DNA from: Isoetes taiwanensis
Lineage: Eukaryota > Streptophyta > Lycopodiopsida > Isoetales > Isoetaceae
Assembly: GCA_021234155.1 (NCBI GenBank)
Contig: JAJEKV010000100.1
Span: 2,210,116-2,274,115 of the forward strand
Direction: 5' to 3'
DNA length: 64,000 bases
Each line of letters begins with the position of its first letter. Within the stretch, counting starts at the first letter, position 1. Below the pieces are notes generated by a model that saw only the letters and a list, made by a program, of their open reading frames with translations, did no database searches and was not told the DNA's origin. The position numbers and the translations under genes are program-made. Positions 36,110 to 48,364 of this stretch are shown here, one piece after another.

Positions 36110-36690
36110 TGCGAAACGGAGTGTTAAAGCATTAGGGATTTTTGAGATCATAAAAGGGCCTTCTAAGAACTGGCTGACTAAGTTATATGAACTACCAATC
36201 GTAAAACAAAATCGGTATCCGATTCCAAGAAAACAGTTATAACTAACTCACTGGATCACATTTTCTAGCATAAGTGTTGATAGAAAAGTCCAAATGAGCT
36301 CTTGTTTGGTGCAATAAATAGATCTCATTGAGATCTTTCCAACCTTGGGTGGTTTGCATATCTTTTAGCCCTACAGGATAGTAAAAAATGGTAAAAACCA
36401 CAATTCTTGGAGTTTTGACAATTATAAGTGGTTAAAATATGTGCAAACCACCCTGGAAAAGATCTCAACGAGATCTATCTATTGCACTAAACGAGAGTTC
36501 ATTTGACTTTCTATCAATAGTTATGCTAGAAAATGTGATCCAAAGTTAGTTAAATAGCTTCGTCAATCGACCCACAGCTTCGATTTCTGATTGGTAGTTC
36601 ATTTATCTTCATTTGGCTTAGTTGGCATGTTTTGAAGGCCCCTTTTTAATCTCAAAAAAACCCTAATGGGCCCCCGAACACCGATGCGGA
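36110..36690. mobile_element. Foldback (MITE-like) element with long inverted arms
   Basis: The two halves are reverse complements over most of their length. TTAGGGATTTTTGAGAT and AAAAGGGCCTTC (about 36130-36165) mirror GAAGGCCCCTTTTT and ATCTCAAAAAAACCCTAA (36637-36666). GTGCAATAAATAGATCTCAT mirrors the ACGAGATCTATCTATTGCAC stretch near 36470. The arms are about 250 bp each around a short centre near 36400. No coding sequence. It lies next to the decayed L1 ORF2. Confidence 0.85.
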
Positions 36691-36849
36691 AAGGTTGATA
36701 AATGCGGAAATGCAGAAAGATTGATAACATGTATATTGGTCACTTAGTTTCATGCACCCGTAAGGGAAACTTCTGCCGGAATGCTTAGTTCTTCTGATTC
36801 GGAGCTGGATTTGAGGTCAAAAAGGTACGTTTTACTTTCGAAAGCTTTA

Positions 36850-39800
36850 CCCGCTTTTATCCGCTTTTTGCTTGTCGCTTTTTTTGTACCCCAATATCTA
36901 ACTACAAGCCCAAAATATACTCAACCCCCCGCCCCCAATGAGCATCTCGCTATATTGAAGAGATCCTCCGCAGATCCCCGCCAAGCTTCTAATATTTTCT
37001 CATTACACAGGGAAGTACCTCACCCATTGAGAATTTATAGAAGTAGGAGCTAACCTCATCTCTAGGGGGACGAGGGTTTCCCCTTTATCTTTGTTGTTTA
37101 GCCAGAGCGCACAAAGGAAATAGGCTGGGGATCGCCCCTTGGATAGCCCTCCGGACAAACTTGGCTGCCAAAAACCTTCCTTGGACCATTGGATCTTTAC
37201 ATCCTAATCCCCCATCCTTCCTACTTCGCACATTTTCGACCATGCAACCCCACTATCTTCCTCCCCGGATGAATTTACGAATGATTACTAAGTGCTTGGT
37301 CATACACATATTTACATTGCCACAATAGTCAAGAGTAGTAAATATGAGTCGCATTAAGGATTGCATTGGCTATTGTCACTCTCCCCATGGTGGGCCGGGG
37401 ACTTGCGGACCCCGAAGGTTAACCTTCTTCGAATCCTTTCTATAATTGGCCCAAAGACCTTTTAGATTTTCACCAAGGTTAAGTGGCATACCCGGCAACA
37501 ACTTAGTCGCTCTCTGTAGCCGCCACCGCGAGTATAATAGTTCCACGCCCGACCCTTTGTATCGTTGTCTTCTTCAAAGGCCATATTACATCACATTTAG
37601 CGTGATTAAGCCCAATCCCCAATATGGAGTAAAAGATTTTAAGACTGTTGAAAGGCGGGAAACTCCCATCATCATACCTTAAGAATAAAAGGTATCGATG
37701 CATATTGCATAATAGTCATAGTTTTATTGGAACACGGAAAGTAAACCCATTCAACAATCCTCTCATCATCAAAGCTTTTCACCATACAAGTTAAGAGATA
37801 TGCCATGATTATAAAAAGGTAAAGTATGCAGGGGACACCCCTAATTCCCTTTCTAAGCTCAAAGAGATCGGTCGGTACCATTAACCGTAACGTATCGCGA
37901 TGCCATCTTGTTCAAGCCCATAATTAACTCTATAAAGTTGACTTCAAAGCCCATATGAACCATTACATTTTTTAGCCCACTCCACCTAATAGAGTCATAG
38001 GCTCTCATTTAAAATCCACTTCAGAATACACAATTGCGAAGACTTACACCAATGGAGCCCCTCTCTTCTTGGCCGATAGTTGTCCAAAATGTTCCTGCCT
38101 GGGAGGAAGGCTGATTGTTCACATCCAATCAAACGGGTTAAGATTGGCTTCAAACGATTAGCAATGACCTTCATAATTACTTTGTACAGCACATTAGTTA
38201 GAGCTATTGGTCTCCATTCATTCAGTACTTGAGGCTTATGGACTTTTGGGATCAAGGAGATAAAGCCAGTTGCTAGGGCCGGGTGAAGGTATCTAGCTGC
38301 CCAAGCTCCCCTGATTGCAGCAGTAAAGGATGGCCCAAGAATGTCCCAAAATTCTACGTAGAACTCTGGCGGGAAACCGTCTGGTCCTGGAGACTTACCA
38401 AAGGCCAAGGAACACAGAGTCTTATATATTTCTACATCCCCAGGCTCTTGGAGTAGAACCCTATTATCGTTTTCAGCCACAACCTGGTCTTGCCCCAGAG
38501 AGGGAAGCCACTGAGAGCATTGACTGTTAAAATCATTTGAAAAAGGATCCTCCTTAAAGAATTCCTCATAACTATCTCACGGTAGGATTTAATTTCGCCT
38601 CATCTCTAAGAACTTCATTCTCGACCATTAGTAATCAAGTAATACTATTCTCCACCGGTCTAGCTCATGCCGGTCTAAAAAAAACTTGGAGCTCTCATGG
38701 TCAACTTCTCGTGATACCATTTGGTCTTTGATCTAATAGCAGCCCCTCGAGCCTCTTCCTCTTCTATAGCTTTAATTGGACCTCTAGCTCCTCTTCAAGA
38801 GCACGATTGGCTTCATTGAATGGGTCTAGAATCGCACCTTGCTTAACATGCCAATTTGGCTATACAACTCAACCTTAGTTTTCAAATTCACTAGCCCGCA
38901 GCTTCCCCATTTTTTTATCCAATCCTTCATAATGGCATTTTTCCCCACCCATGATTTCATCATCGGAAGTCCCTCTTCCCTTTGGTGAAGCTAATGAGAT
39001 ATTCCCCTGAATGGGTGCAAAAGTATCCTTCCCTAAGAGTCCTCATTAAACTTAAAGGAACATTTCCACTCCATCTAGCTTAAGGGAGATCTTCAAATAT
39101 TAGTTTTGTGGAACATGATCCGACCGGGAAAAGGCAAGATCTCCTTCCACATAAAGCAATCGGTCCATGAAGGGGGGCGACTTGTTAGTCACATAGAATC
39201 TATCTAGTAGGCGGTAAAACTGCCCCTTCCTTTTTGCTTATTCACCATGAATAATTTGTGTTGGATGGTGGGAGAAGAACAAAACCACAATTATTGAGAA
39301 GGGAATCCCATGCCCTTCACTCCTCACCCAAGAGATTCCTATGCAAACCAATCTTCGATCCCAAATATCTGTCATATTAAGGTTGCCACCTAGTACCCAA
39401 TTTGTCGTCGACCGATCACCCAATCCATAATCTCCTTCCATAGAGTAGCTCTCTCTGCCGGCTTATTTGTTGCATAAATGTTAATAACTCCCCATTGAAT
39501 ACCATCATTGTCAAATTGTACCGCTTGCCACCTACCATCAGTTCCAAAGATATTGTAGGGTACTATTAAACCCTTCCATAATGTGCAGGTGCCCCTTTGG
39601 TGTATCTAGCAAAGACAAGTAAAAGAGGAATATTGGTGCCTATCCAGGTGCCGAGGGAACCGGCCTCAAAGTCGTAGAAGTCTATGCTCCGGATGAGCAA
39701 CATATCGGCATCCATTGATCTCATTGCCGCTAGAACTCTAGCTCTCTTAAGAGGACCTTTAATTCCCAAGATTCCAAGAAATAATCTTCATTCTATATTT

Positions 39801-39850
39801 ATTTGATCGTCATAACCCCTACCATTTCTGGCCCATAGAGGATTATCATC
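36850..39850 (-). pseudogene. L1-type LINE ORF2, decayed
   Basis: The minus strand holds an ORF2 in pieces. The endonuclease start is LGIKGPLKRARVLAAMRSMD (about 39770), with a later LGGNLNMTDIWDRR where functional copies have GDFN (about 39380). The reverse transcriptase is open from 38480 to 37995: FGKSPGPDGFPPEFYVEFW, FISLIPKVHK, LNEWRPIALTNVLYKVI and QSAFLPGRNILDN, the hallmarks of plant L1 RT. Downstream, frames break; DPMVQG-like and LFPLCALA-like connector sequence continues to about 36.9 kb. GDFN is changed to GNLN and several stops occur, so it is inactive. Confidence 0.85.
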
Positions 39851-39949
39851 ACATCCCCCCACTTGATGCCATAGGGGGCGGTGCCATGCCACCCAACCAA
39901 CTAAGGGGTTAAAGGAGAGGGTCGGTAGCTTGTAATAGATTTATAACCC

Positions 39950-40830
39950 CTAACCCTTTAATAGATTCCAAGGCAACAAGTCAAGCATTTTTTATGGCAA
40001 TCTAAGGCAAGTAAAACTTCTCCCAAATTTGCATATCCAGTAATCATTGCACCCCAAGTCACTCACGTTTCTTTACGGCAAATTTCAAACACATGACATG
40101 TCTCATGGAGGCACCCATTTGGCATATGCATCAACAAGGACGCCTCCCTACACGGCATTAGGTTGGATACCAACTTTAATCCACTAATGTCTCTTTGTTG
40201 GCACATGCTTTTAAAAAAGGCTTGAATATGTCAACTCATTTGGTTTGCATCTTGCATGCATGTCAACTAAGGAATTTCCAACAAGAAGATCAAAATGAAG
40301 CCCATAGCCAATAACATGTTCGTGAATGAACCTAAGCTCGTGTCATAAGGCGGCCTTTAAGGGCTGACACAAATGTATTTGCCATTAATTGGACCGTGAT
40401 AGTAGCAACATTTTCAAATACCATTGCGATTATTGATATTGTTTCGCCAATTTTGCATGAACAATTGCACTCCATATATACCCACATGGGTTTTCGATTT
40501 TTAGTAAAACTTCGATTTGCCTTAATCGGGCTTCAAGAGTTGCAAACAACCTAACAGGTGGGCAGCTAAAAGGCAATAACGGAGTCATCAAAACTCGAAC
40601 ACCGCGCCACATTCTAAATTTGGAGGGTTCATGCATTCCTTGAGCATACAATCGGCCTGATTTTCAGACCATCCGAAGTTATCATAGGTTGCAGATATAC
40701 AAAGGTGAACAGCAAGTCCGATATTTTTTAAAGTGCAAGACATCCGATCAAGTTGCGCCAACATTAAGACATCATTTAAAGTACCCAAAAGATTTTTTTT
40801 AACTGTCTGCATAGTTTATATTGACATATC
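39950..40830 (-). pseudogene. Second PPR pseudogene, heavily decayed
   Basis: Short minus-strand runs match PPR motifs in several frames: a VDAYAK-like S motif (about 40140), WGAMITGYANLG (about 40050), and IWSAIVHAKLAKQYQ (about 40455). None is longer than one motif without a stop or shift. It lies between the ORF1-like and ORF2-like parts of L1 elements. Confidence 0.55.
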
Positions 40831-41027
40831 TAGTTTCAGTACATGAGGAAGTATCCCTGCTTGGTTACAGTTTCAATCTTCGCTGAGGTCTTAAGCCAGG
40901 TCTTATCAACCTAATACAACTCCTTCCCTTTTTATGCACCACACTTGGAGCATTCATGCAGGTTACAAACTTACATAACAGCCATAATTCTGCTACATCT
41001 TCCTGCTTATAATGTATTGTCATTCAT

Positions 41028-41648
41028 TCATTCATTCATGCAGGTCACTGAATTCACCTTGCATAGCAGCCATACTTGTGCTACTTGTTTGATATACCAT
41101 TCTTCACCATACATCAGATGATTCCACACATATCCACTGCCATACTCAGCTAGAGATTTGTTGCTTATCTTAAGCATCATAGAGCAGCACACACATTGTA
41201 CCTTTAAACCACAAACTTCTTTTTCCAACCACAAAACCTGATAACACCAACTAACTAGTGCAGACAGAACTAGTGCAGACAGAAGAAAGTAATAAGGGTA
41301 ACAGTAAGAAAAAAACTCAAAATACGTGCCTCGTTCTTGGGATAAAACTGCTGCACTAATCCTAACTTTAGGTAGCCGCATAAGGGATATGTTTCCCCCT
41401 ATATGTAGTAGACAAAACATTGCTTCATACAGACTTTTTCCCCTTACGAGCACCTTCTGATATAGAGTGCTCATGAAGAACTTTGCAATGGCACCTGGAG
41501 CAAAGGAGACCTTTTTCTGGCTGCTTGCCTTCTTCTTCTTTGCATTAATAAGGTTCTCCTCCATGTGACGCCGTCCAACCCGTTCGATCACATGGTTCTT
41601 CACTAGCATTTGGAGATGCCTCGGCACTAGAGATAGCATGCTGCACAC
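41028..41648 (-). CDS. Unidentified 206-codon open frame
   Basis: Starts MCSMLSLVPRH, followed by a lysine-rich stretch NAKKKKASSQKKVSF (about residues 35-49), a hydrophobic segment YCYPYYFLLSALVLSALVSW (about 113-132), and a cysteine-containing end. One predicted membrane span and no family recognised. Codon use and surroundings do not distinguish it from a chance frame within LINE-derived DNA; it lies downstream of the ORF1 remnant on the same strand. Confidence 0.25.
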   Translation of the reverse strand: MCSMLSLVPRHLQMLVKNHVIERVGRRHMEENLINAKKKKASSQKKVSFAPGAIAKFFMSTLYQKVLVRGKSLYEAMFCLLHIGGNISLMRLPKVRISAAVLSQERGTYFEFFSYCYPYYFLLSALVLSALVSWCYQVLWLEKEVCGLKVQCVCCSMMLKISNKSLAEYGSGYVWNHLMYGEEWYIKQVAQVWLLCKVNSVTCMNE

Positions 41649-42885
41649 GCATCATTGGGGCCGCCCGGAGAGCTTTTTGTTGATCACCTCCTCAAGCGGG
41701 GAGGAGCTAAGTTGGCAATAGCGAAGGGCTTCTTCAATTGCTTTGCTGCCTAGTCATCGAGATGACGGTTTTTTCAGCGAAGCACTTCAAAGATCCTGGT
41801 TTACTCACCTCTTGCCGGCTAGATGGGGATTTGAATTGGAATGAATGATCCATCATCAAGACTGTCAAAGACTTGTTTACATTTCGGTCAATCGCTTTCG
41901 GGGACACATGTCATTTTGCCCCCATTTGGTACAGTTAACATCTTGACCAGGGGGAATCAACTTGAAGATTTAATCCCGGCTCTAAAGCTTGAATCCCCGG
42001 CTCATTATCACTACTCTTTTCACTTTCCAGTCCCTTTCGGAGGATAGTAAGGATCCGTCCACCATCGCATTTTACAACTTGAGTAGAGTCAAAGTGGGAC
42101 CCCGGACCAAACAAAGCAAAGGTGATCATTGGCCTTTGCCTCGTTCTGCAAGACAGCTTGCGTTTCTGCAGGCAGCCTCAAGGTTGGAACATTCTCCAAC
42201 AAAATAATTGGGGCCGATGGTCTTTATATTGAGTTGTAACTACCTCGACCCTCCTCCGAAAGCACTAAAGAAACCTTTCCCTCCTGTTTTGCCGACTCTT
42301 GAAACCAGAGTGAAACCATCTTCATCATCAACTACCTTATCTTTGCCTCTCGGATTTGTCCTCCAACCATTGGGATTGCTGTGGTCGCTCATTTATATTA
42401 GTACATATGGCGGTGCATGGACCAGAAAGCACCACACATATGACAAGGAGGAGGCAATCCCGGGTGACAAGTTTAAACATAATTCTTTTTCCTTTGTAGC
42501 TCAAAAAAGGGAACTTGGTCCGTATAGGCTTAAGAATACCCATAGAAATGCAAATCTTTGGCACCTCACTGTTACTACTACCCATAGCTATGAACTCGCC
42601 AAGAGAGGAGGCTATAGATTTAAAAGCCTTTTCTGTCCAATACTCAGACCTTAAACTGCTCAAAGAAACCCAAACAGGATAGAAAAGTGCTTCTAGATTA
42701 GAAGGGTCAAAGTCTTCACGCCACCTTTGGAGCAAAAACTGGCCATTCAATGACGAAACAATGCCCTTTTTAAATAGAAGGTTGGCATCTTTTTCTGTAG
42801 CAGTCGTGACCAGAAAATACAAGTTTCCCAACCAATGCACCCTTGGCGGAATTTTAGCTCTGCAGACTTTCCAGAGGATCTAGTA
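41640..42885 (-). pseudogene. L1-type LINE ORF1 (DUF4283 / RNA-binding) remnant
   Basis: A 167-codon frame (42840-42337) reads HWLGNLYFLV, FLLQRWREDFDPSNLEALFY and PVWVSLSSLRSEYWTEKAFK, then SIASSLGEFIAMG. This order (W.LQRW.P.FDP, PVWVxLxxLPxxYW, IASxLGxF) is the DUF4283 domain of plant LINE ORF1 proteins. A degenerate C-x2-C zinc-knuckle stretch follows in another frame near 42440. A frame further on (IEEALRYCQLSSSPLEE near 41710) may be its C-terminus. It is an inverted relative of the segment at 60.3-61.0 kb. Confidence 0.7.
42045..42110. repeat. Direct repeat flanking the ORF1 remnant, copy 1
   Basis: AAGGATCCGTCCACCATCGC and ACAACTTGAGTAGAGTCAAA recur at 42880-42942 in the same direction with small differences. 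About 60 bp on both sides of the LINE piece; possibly a long target-site duplication. Confidence 0.65.
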
Positions 42886-43205
42886 GGATCCGTCACCATC
42901 AGATTTACAACTTGAGTAGAGTCAAAAGTGGGACCTTGAACACCTTATTCGTAGTACATGTAGCCACCTAGATGCAAAGGTTGAACCAACTGCTTTTAAA
43001 TTACATGAAATTTAGAAACAAATGCTGATGCACTCCCTACCTTATCAGGTAACAATTGATTTTTCAGGCAATAATTGATTTGTAAGCTTTGAACCACCAT
43101 ACTTTGAGGCAACTTTCTGCACCACAGTGGACAGGAAACATAAACATGAATATCAAGCGTCATGCATCTAACAGCTTTAGTAATAGTTGATTTTAAGCAA
43201 GCATC
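42880..43205. repeat. Direct repeats: short flank copy 2 and 250-bp repeat copy 1
   Basis: 42880-42942 repeats 42045-42110. Then 42950-43200 (TAGCCACCTAGATGCAAAGG to TAGTTGATTTTAAG) is repeated almost perfectly at 43662-43912. The two 250-bp copies enclose the segment 43205-43640. Confidence 0.85.
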
Positions 43206-43661
43206 GAATTTCAATCATAATTTTTGAATATTGCCTCTTATATGTAATTGTTCCCTCTATTTTCACAATATAAGATGGAGCGATGATTTTCGCTTGATTG
43301 TACCAAGTCCTTTTTTCTAACTGGGGAGCCATTGTTGCCTCAGGCCCTACTTGTAAAAAAAGGTCAGAAGCACAACACAAGGTCCTCATTTTTATGAGGT
43401 TAAGAGCATGGCATTGGGATACCTGCTGACAGGGATTGGCAGACCCAATGCCATAGCCCCAACCTTCTAGAATGAGTGAACAGAGGTTAAAGCTATCACG
43501 TTTTGATGTAAAAATCGATGACACATTAACATTGATAATCCATGACCGTATGCACGTGGTCTGCATTTCCACATTTGTTGCAACATATATAAGGCTAATT
43601 AAATGTGTGCCTGCTGAATTTACACCTTATCTTGAACACCTTATCTTGAACTGTAGTAATC

Positions 43662-43912
43662 TTCGTAGTAGGTGTAGCCACCTAGATGCAAAGGTTGAAC
43701 CAACTGCTTTTAAATTACATGAAATTTAGAAACAAATTTTGATGCACTCCCTACCTTATCAGGTAACAATTGATTTTTCAGGCAATAATTGATTTGTAAG
43801 CTTTGAACCACCGTACTTTGAGGCAACTTTCTGCACCACAGTGGACAGGAAACATAAACATGAATATCAAGCGTCATGCATCTAACAGCTTTAGTAATAG
43901 TTGATTTTAAGG
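43662..43912. repeat. 250-bp direct repeat, copy 2
   Basis: Nearly identical to 42950-43200; differences are a few substitutions. It lies about 40 bp from the last exon of the lipase gene, so part of the gene's 3' flank has been duplicated around a LINE-related insertion. Confidence 0.85.
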
Positions 43913-43952
43913 TGAAGACTAGCTTTAGTAGCCATGTGAGTAGGCTCTACCT

Positions 43953-46900
43953 CTAAGAATAAAATAAAAAAAGGAAAATAACCTCGAGTAATGAAATGTA
44001 GTAGAAATCTTCCATGTGTTGCATAAAAGCGCTACCATCTCTAAGTGCCCTTAGCATTGCAATCTCAGTTTGAAATAAACGTTGAAGAAGTTGCTTTTCC
44101 CCATTCAGCTAGACAAGAAGATTTGATGAAAGATCAGCTAAGTACTTAAAGCTGTTTATTGTCCAACTGCCCACTGTAAAAAGAATTATCACGTTACTTA
44201 CGAATTCTCCAACTATAGTTTCAGGAGTGGTTTCACCAATAACATCTCCTGCATATTCATCTGATAAATAATTCTCTACCTGGTACTCAATTTAGCCATA
44301 TTAGCAATTTGATATGATGTGGCATTACAGCAAGCTTCATGGCCAATTATATTTGTACTGCAAACTTATTTAAAAAGAGTTGAGAAGTGTACAGATGCAT
44401 TCAAGACACCAAGTGGAGCTGCCGTGAGGTAAATTGGCTGAGCGACGTGGCAATAGCCCATCAATCTTGGAACGGTGGGAATTATGTCGCGGTGGTTAAC
44501 AACACGCCAGCTATCCTTCACAATCTAATTAGGATTAACCAAACAAAGTAAATAAATCAAATTAAATAAAACAGGGGGATGCAACCTCTCATCTGTTTAT
44601 GACTCCATAATTTTCTTGACTCATTTCAATTAAGAACTGATGCTTGTGTATGAACATATGCGGACCCCATGATTAATCATTTTTTGAACAAAGACTTTTA
44701 ATGGTTTCATGATCATTATCATAGCTACTTTTACACTAATCGAGTTAAAGAAGGTAATTGACCTTATTGTATTGTTCAGCAAATGCTTTGTTCCCAACTC
44801 TTGGTGAGCCAAAGTTGTACATTGTAATGTCTAAACCTTGGAATCTACTGCATACCAGAAAGTTTGTTGAAAATGGATGAAAGTGTAACAAATTTTCTAT
44901 ACTATCATATACATATATCCACAAGATAAAGGGCAATTTTTTGCTGTAGAATATTAGTACCATGTTGATACAGATTCAAAACATTGCATGTTGCTCTACT
45001 TTTTTTACATATATCATTATCTCATATACAATGCAACAATAGACTACCATCCCCTATCATTATTTGGGCTGAAAAATTGGACCGTCACATCGTGTAAACA
45101 AACCTGGCACATCTCTGTTGTCGAATAATTGCCATGGACAAAGGAAACAATGGCTTACCTAGATAACTTGTTAGCTGAAATATCCATCGTCAAAAGTGTT
45201 GCCAAGGCACCTCCAAGACTGTGTCCTGTGACATACAAGTGCCACTTTGGTACACTTCCATTGCTGCTACTGCAAAACAAACAAGTAACACTACATATCA
45301 CCCAAGGCAACATCAAATGCTAGTAAGCTTTTGAGACCCATCTGAAGCTTGAGTTTGTAGAATGGCCAGCACCAACCAGTGTTAATTTCTAGTGCCCTAG
45401 GCAGGAAAACATCTTAAGAAAGCCGAAAGATTCCTACACCTCTAAACGTGTTCATCATGTAGCTTCTAATAAGTAATGCAGATTACAGAAGATGGAAGAT
45501 AAATATCAGTTTCTCATTTCCTGCTCAGTTTATACCATATGTATGCAGCCAATAATGAGTCTGTCATTTCCTTGATGCCAGCAGCTGGAAAGATTTTTAT
45601 AGATGTTTTAATATGCTGAATTACTGTCAAACTTAATTTCAATAAACTAAAGTGTCTGCCAAATGCAATGGCTACAAATCACAGTCCAATGGGTAAATCC
45701 TTTGATTTTGATAAATCTAGTCAAAATCAGCCTAAATCTGACTAGGAGTCGAATCATTAGAAGTCAACTCTAACAACCATGTCATCAGTTTACAGTGCCA
45801 TGTCGTCATGTGATTTTAAAGGTGCCATGGCTAGGCACTTTAAAGTCACGTGATGACATGGCACTACTGAACTGATGGTATGGATGGTAGAGCTGATTTT
45901 CCAATGATCTGACTCCACTTTAAAGTCATGCATATCATTTTGTGTCTTTAGTTTAGTTTTCCTACCTAGTCATTACATCCAGACGATTTCTTTCTTGCAT
46001 TTCTTTCACTCTATATGCATCATATCTGTTAATATCAACTACAGAAAACTCATTCAGCCTGTCCTCCAACAAATAAAATCCATTTATTATTTAGAGAATG
46101 AAATGCATGCCGTCATGGGGAAAGTCACAGTACTGCTGCATTCTTGCGTGAATAGCTCTATCTATGGCATCTGTGACTGAGGAACCCTGCCACTATACAA
46201 GATAATGTTCATTACTATGAGATACTCTAATTCTCTTGTTACTATACTTATTGTCGCATAACACGAGAAGTTGTTTGTCATCCGCTAACTCATATATTCT
46301 TCTAACATGAATCAAAGATTCCTAAGAACCTTGAAGGGCCCTGGTATAATGTGCTGTTACTTCGATACCAATGTTTCTTGCTTAATAGGCCCCATCTTTA
46401 TGTTTAATGGATGTTTTTTCTTATATAAATGTTTTCTCAGGTTTCGGGGCTAATATAATTCCTTTTCCTGTCTTGAAGCTGCACCCAAAACTAACTTCAT
46501 TTTATTGGAGACTTTTTCTTCACCACGGAAACTAAATTCAAATTTCATGATAAGAACTAATACAATCAGCAGTATTACCGTATGTACATGCTTCAGAAAT
46601 TACCTAAGGCCGATTGCACTTTTGATGATTGATATTAATCGAGCCTTCACGGAGTCATATGCTGCTAAAAAGCCACCATGAACCTGCATATATAGCCCGG
46701 AATCTAAGTTTCGTGTAAGAGATATTGGTAAGAATTCATAACTTACCAAAACTTCACCATTACCAGGATCTTTTACCCGTTCCGGGTTGAATCTGATATC
46801 CAAATTGAACAAAAGATGGATGGTGGTAAGGATCAGTACAAGAAACAATGGCGAGCTTGACATCAATGCCGCCCTAACTTAGAAAAGAAATAGCAAAAAC

Positions 46901-48364
46901 TATCAACCTTTTGCATTGCATTCGGAAAAACATATGCATGTCTTTGGCATGCCTCTAAGTAACATTTCAATGTAGTAGCATCTTTCTATGGTTATTCCCT
47001 CCCACTTCGACTAATTTTGTTGCAACATTATTTGGACTAAAATTTGCTACTATTGTTCAACATATACATGACATGAACATAGCAAATGCAGTCCTCAGTA
47101 TGGATTTTCTTAGTGACTAAATGACAGGTAGATTTAAAGATTGTTACTAAGTAGTCAGTATAATTTGACGAATTGCTTTTCAGCATAAGCATACAGCTTA
47201 TAGCCAGTAAAGAAAGCAGTTTTCCTCACTATGGCAATGAATAGTGGCATATGGCTACAGACCATAAACTGCCTAAAAGACACAAGTTGGGCTGCTGGAA
47301 ATAGTACATATTGAAATTGAGACAGCATGGGATTGCCCCCTTTAGCACTTTACAAGGACCTGGAATAATTTAAGGGGAATGTCCTATAGCCGGTGAATTC
47401 AATTCCAAGACAATGTCTGATCTGAACCTTAACCATAATATCCTGCAAACCCAGTGAAACTCCAACAGAGAGGTCTTTGCTGATAGAGCTCACCAAACAC
47501 AAGCAAAGTTAAGGAAGGATAAAACCAGCTTTGCCTTTCACAAGCCTCCAGGTTTCGAAGTCTCATGCAATATTTCTAATCCTGCATTATCAAAAGTTTC
47601 CAAGAATCTCAGGCTGCCACTGGGCTCCCCTCGAAAATCCACTCAACTTGAAATTCAAATTTGAATTGCCTCTCCGCAAAATGTTATTCCAAGAAATTTT
47701 CCTCCTTTCTGATATTTTCCAAGAATAGCCCCGATACATGTGGGAATATGGAAGTCCTACTTGATTGATGATAAAAGATGCAAGAGTAAGAAAACAAAAC
47801 AAGCCTGTAATTAGACTACGTAACTGGGAAGTTGAATGCCTGTATATAGCAAGCTTGAATCTACAGGTGACTGATGATCGGTAACTGCATGACTGATAAT
47901 GGAGTAAAGGGATGAGGCAGTCTGCATCATATTCCGAACTTTTTTACACTTAAAATACATATATTATATGCTAATGACATCTATTATTAGCATCTTAGGA
48001 CTTTCCAAAGTGCAACTTCACCACTATTGTATATAAGAAATATATTCTAAATGGTTCACATACCCAGTAGGTATTAAAAGTAGGTCTGTCATCAAATCCT
48101 TCCATCTTGTCTGATAATGCAGAAAGCCATATCTCGATATTAAGACAAAATAAGAACATCTTTTGAAAAAAGTGTAAACATCAGTTGAAGCACAATAGCC
48201 ATATCCCAGTTTCTTATGTATGATAGTCTATTAATCTGTACATGACTTTTAATACTATCCAAAATATTTCAAGATGTGAGGACCTTTATCACGCAACAAA
48301 CCTGCTCTGTCCCACGGAAAGCCACTACGAGCCTGCAGCCTCTCTGGTCACGCCACACCACCAC
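43953..48364 (-). CDS. HIL1-like: Lipase gene, catalytic domain exons
   Basis: Nine exons give VVVWRDQRGCRLVVAFRGTE, TRWKDLMTDLLLIPTGFNPE, VHGGFLAAYDSVKARLISII, WHLYVTGHSLGGALATLLTM, GLDITMYNFGSPRVGNKAFA, WRVVNHRDIIPTVPRLMGYC, then HVAQPIYL, GDVIGETTPETIVGEF and LRALRDGSAFMQHMEDFYYI. The nucleophile serine is in GHSLG, the acid is the D of HRDIIP, and the histidine follows in GYCHVA, so the Ser-Asp-His triad is complete. FRGTE supplies the oxyanion region. The last exon reads through LLE into a short hydrophobic end (VIFLFLFYS) and stops at 43953. Related proteins are longer here, so a further 3' exon may have been lost or replaced. Confidence 0.85.

Noticed and set aside
41507-41534. PIP-like AIAKFF in the 206-codon ORF
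   Set aside because: Lacks the glutamine and spacing of the consensus, and the ORF itself is weakly supported.
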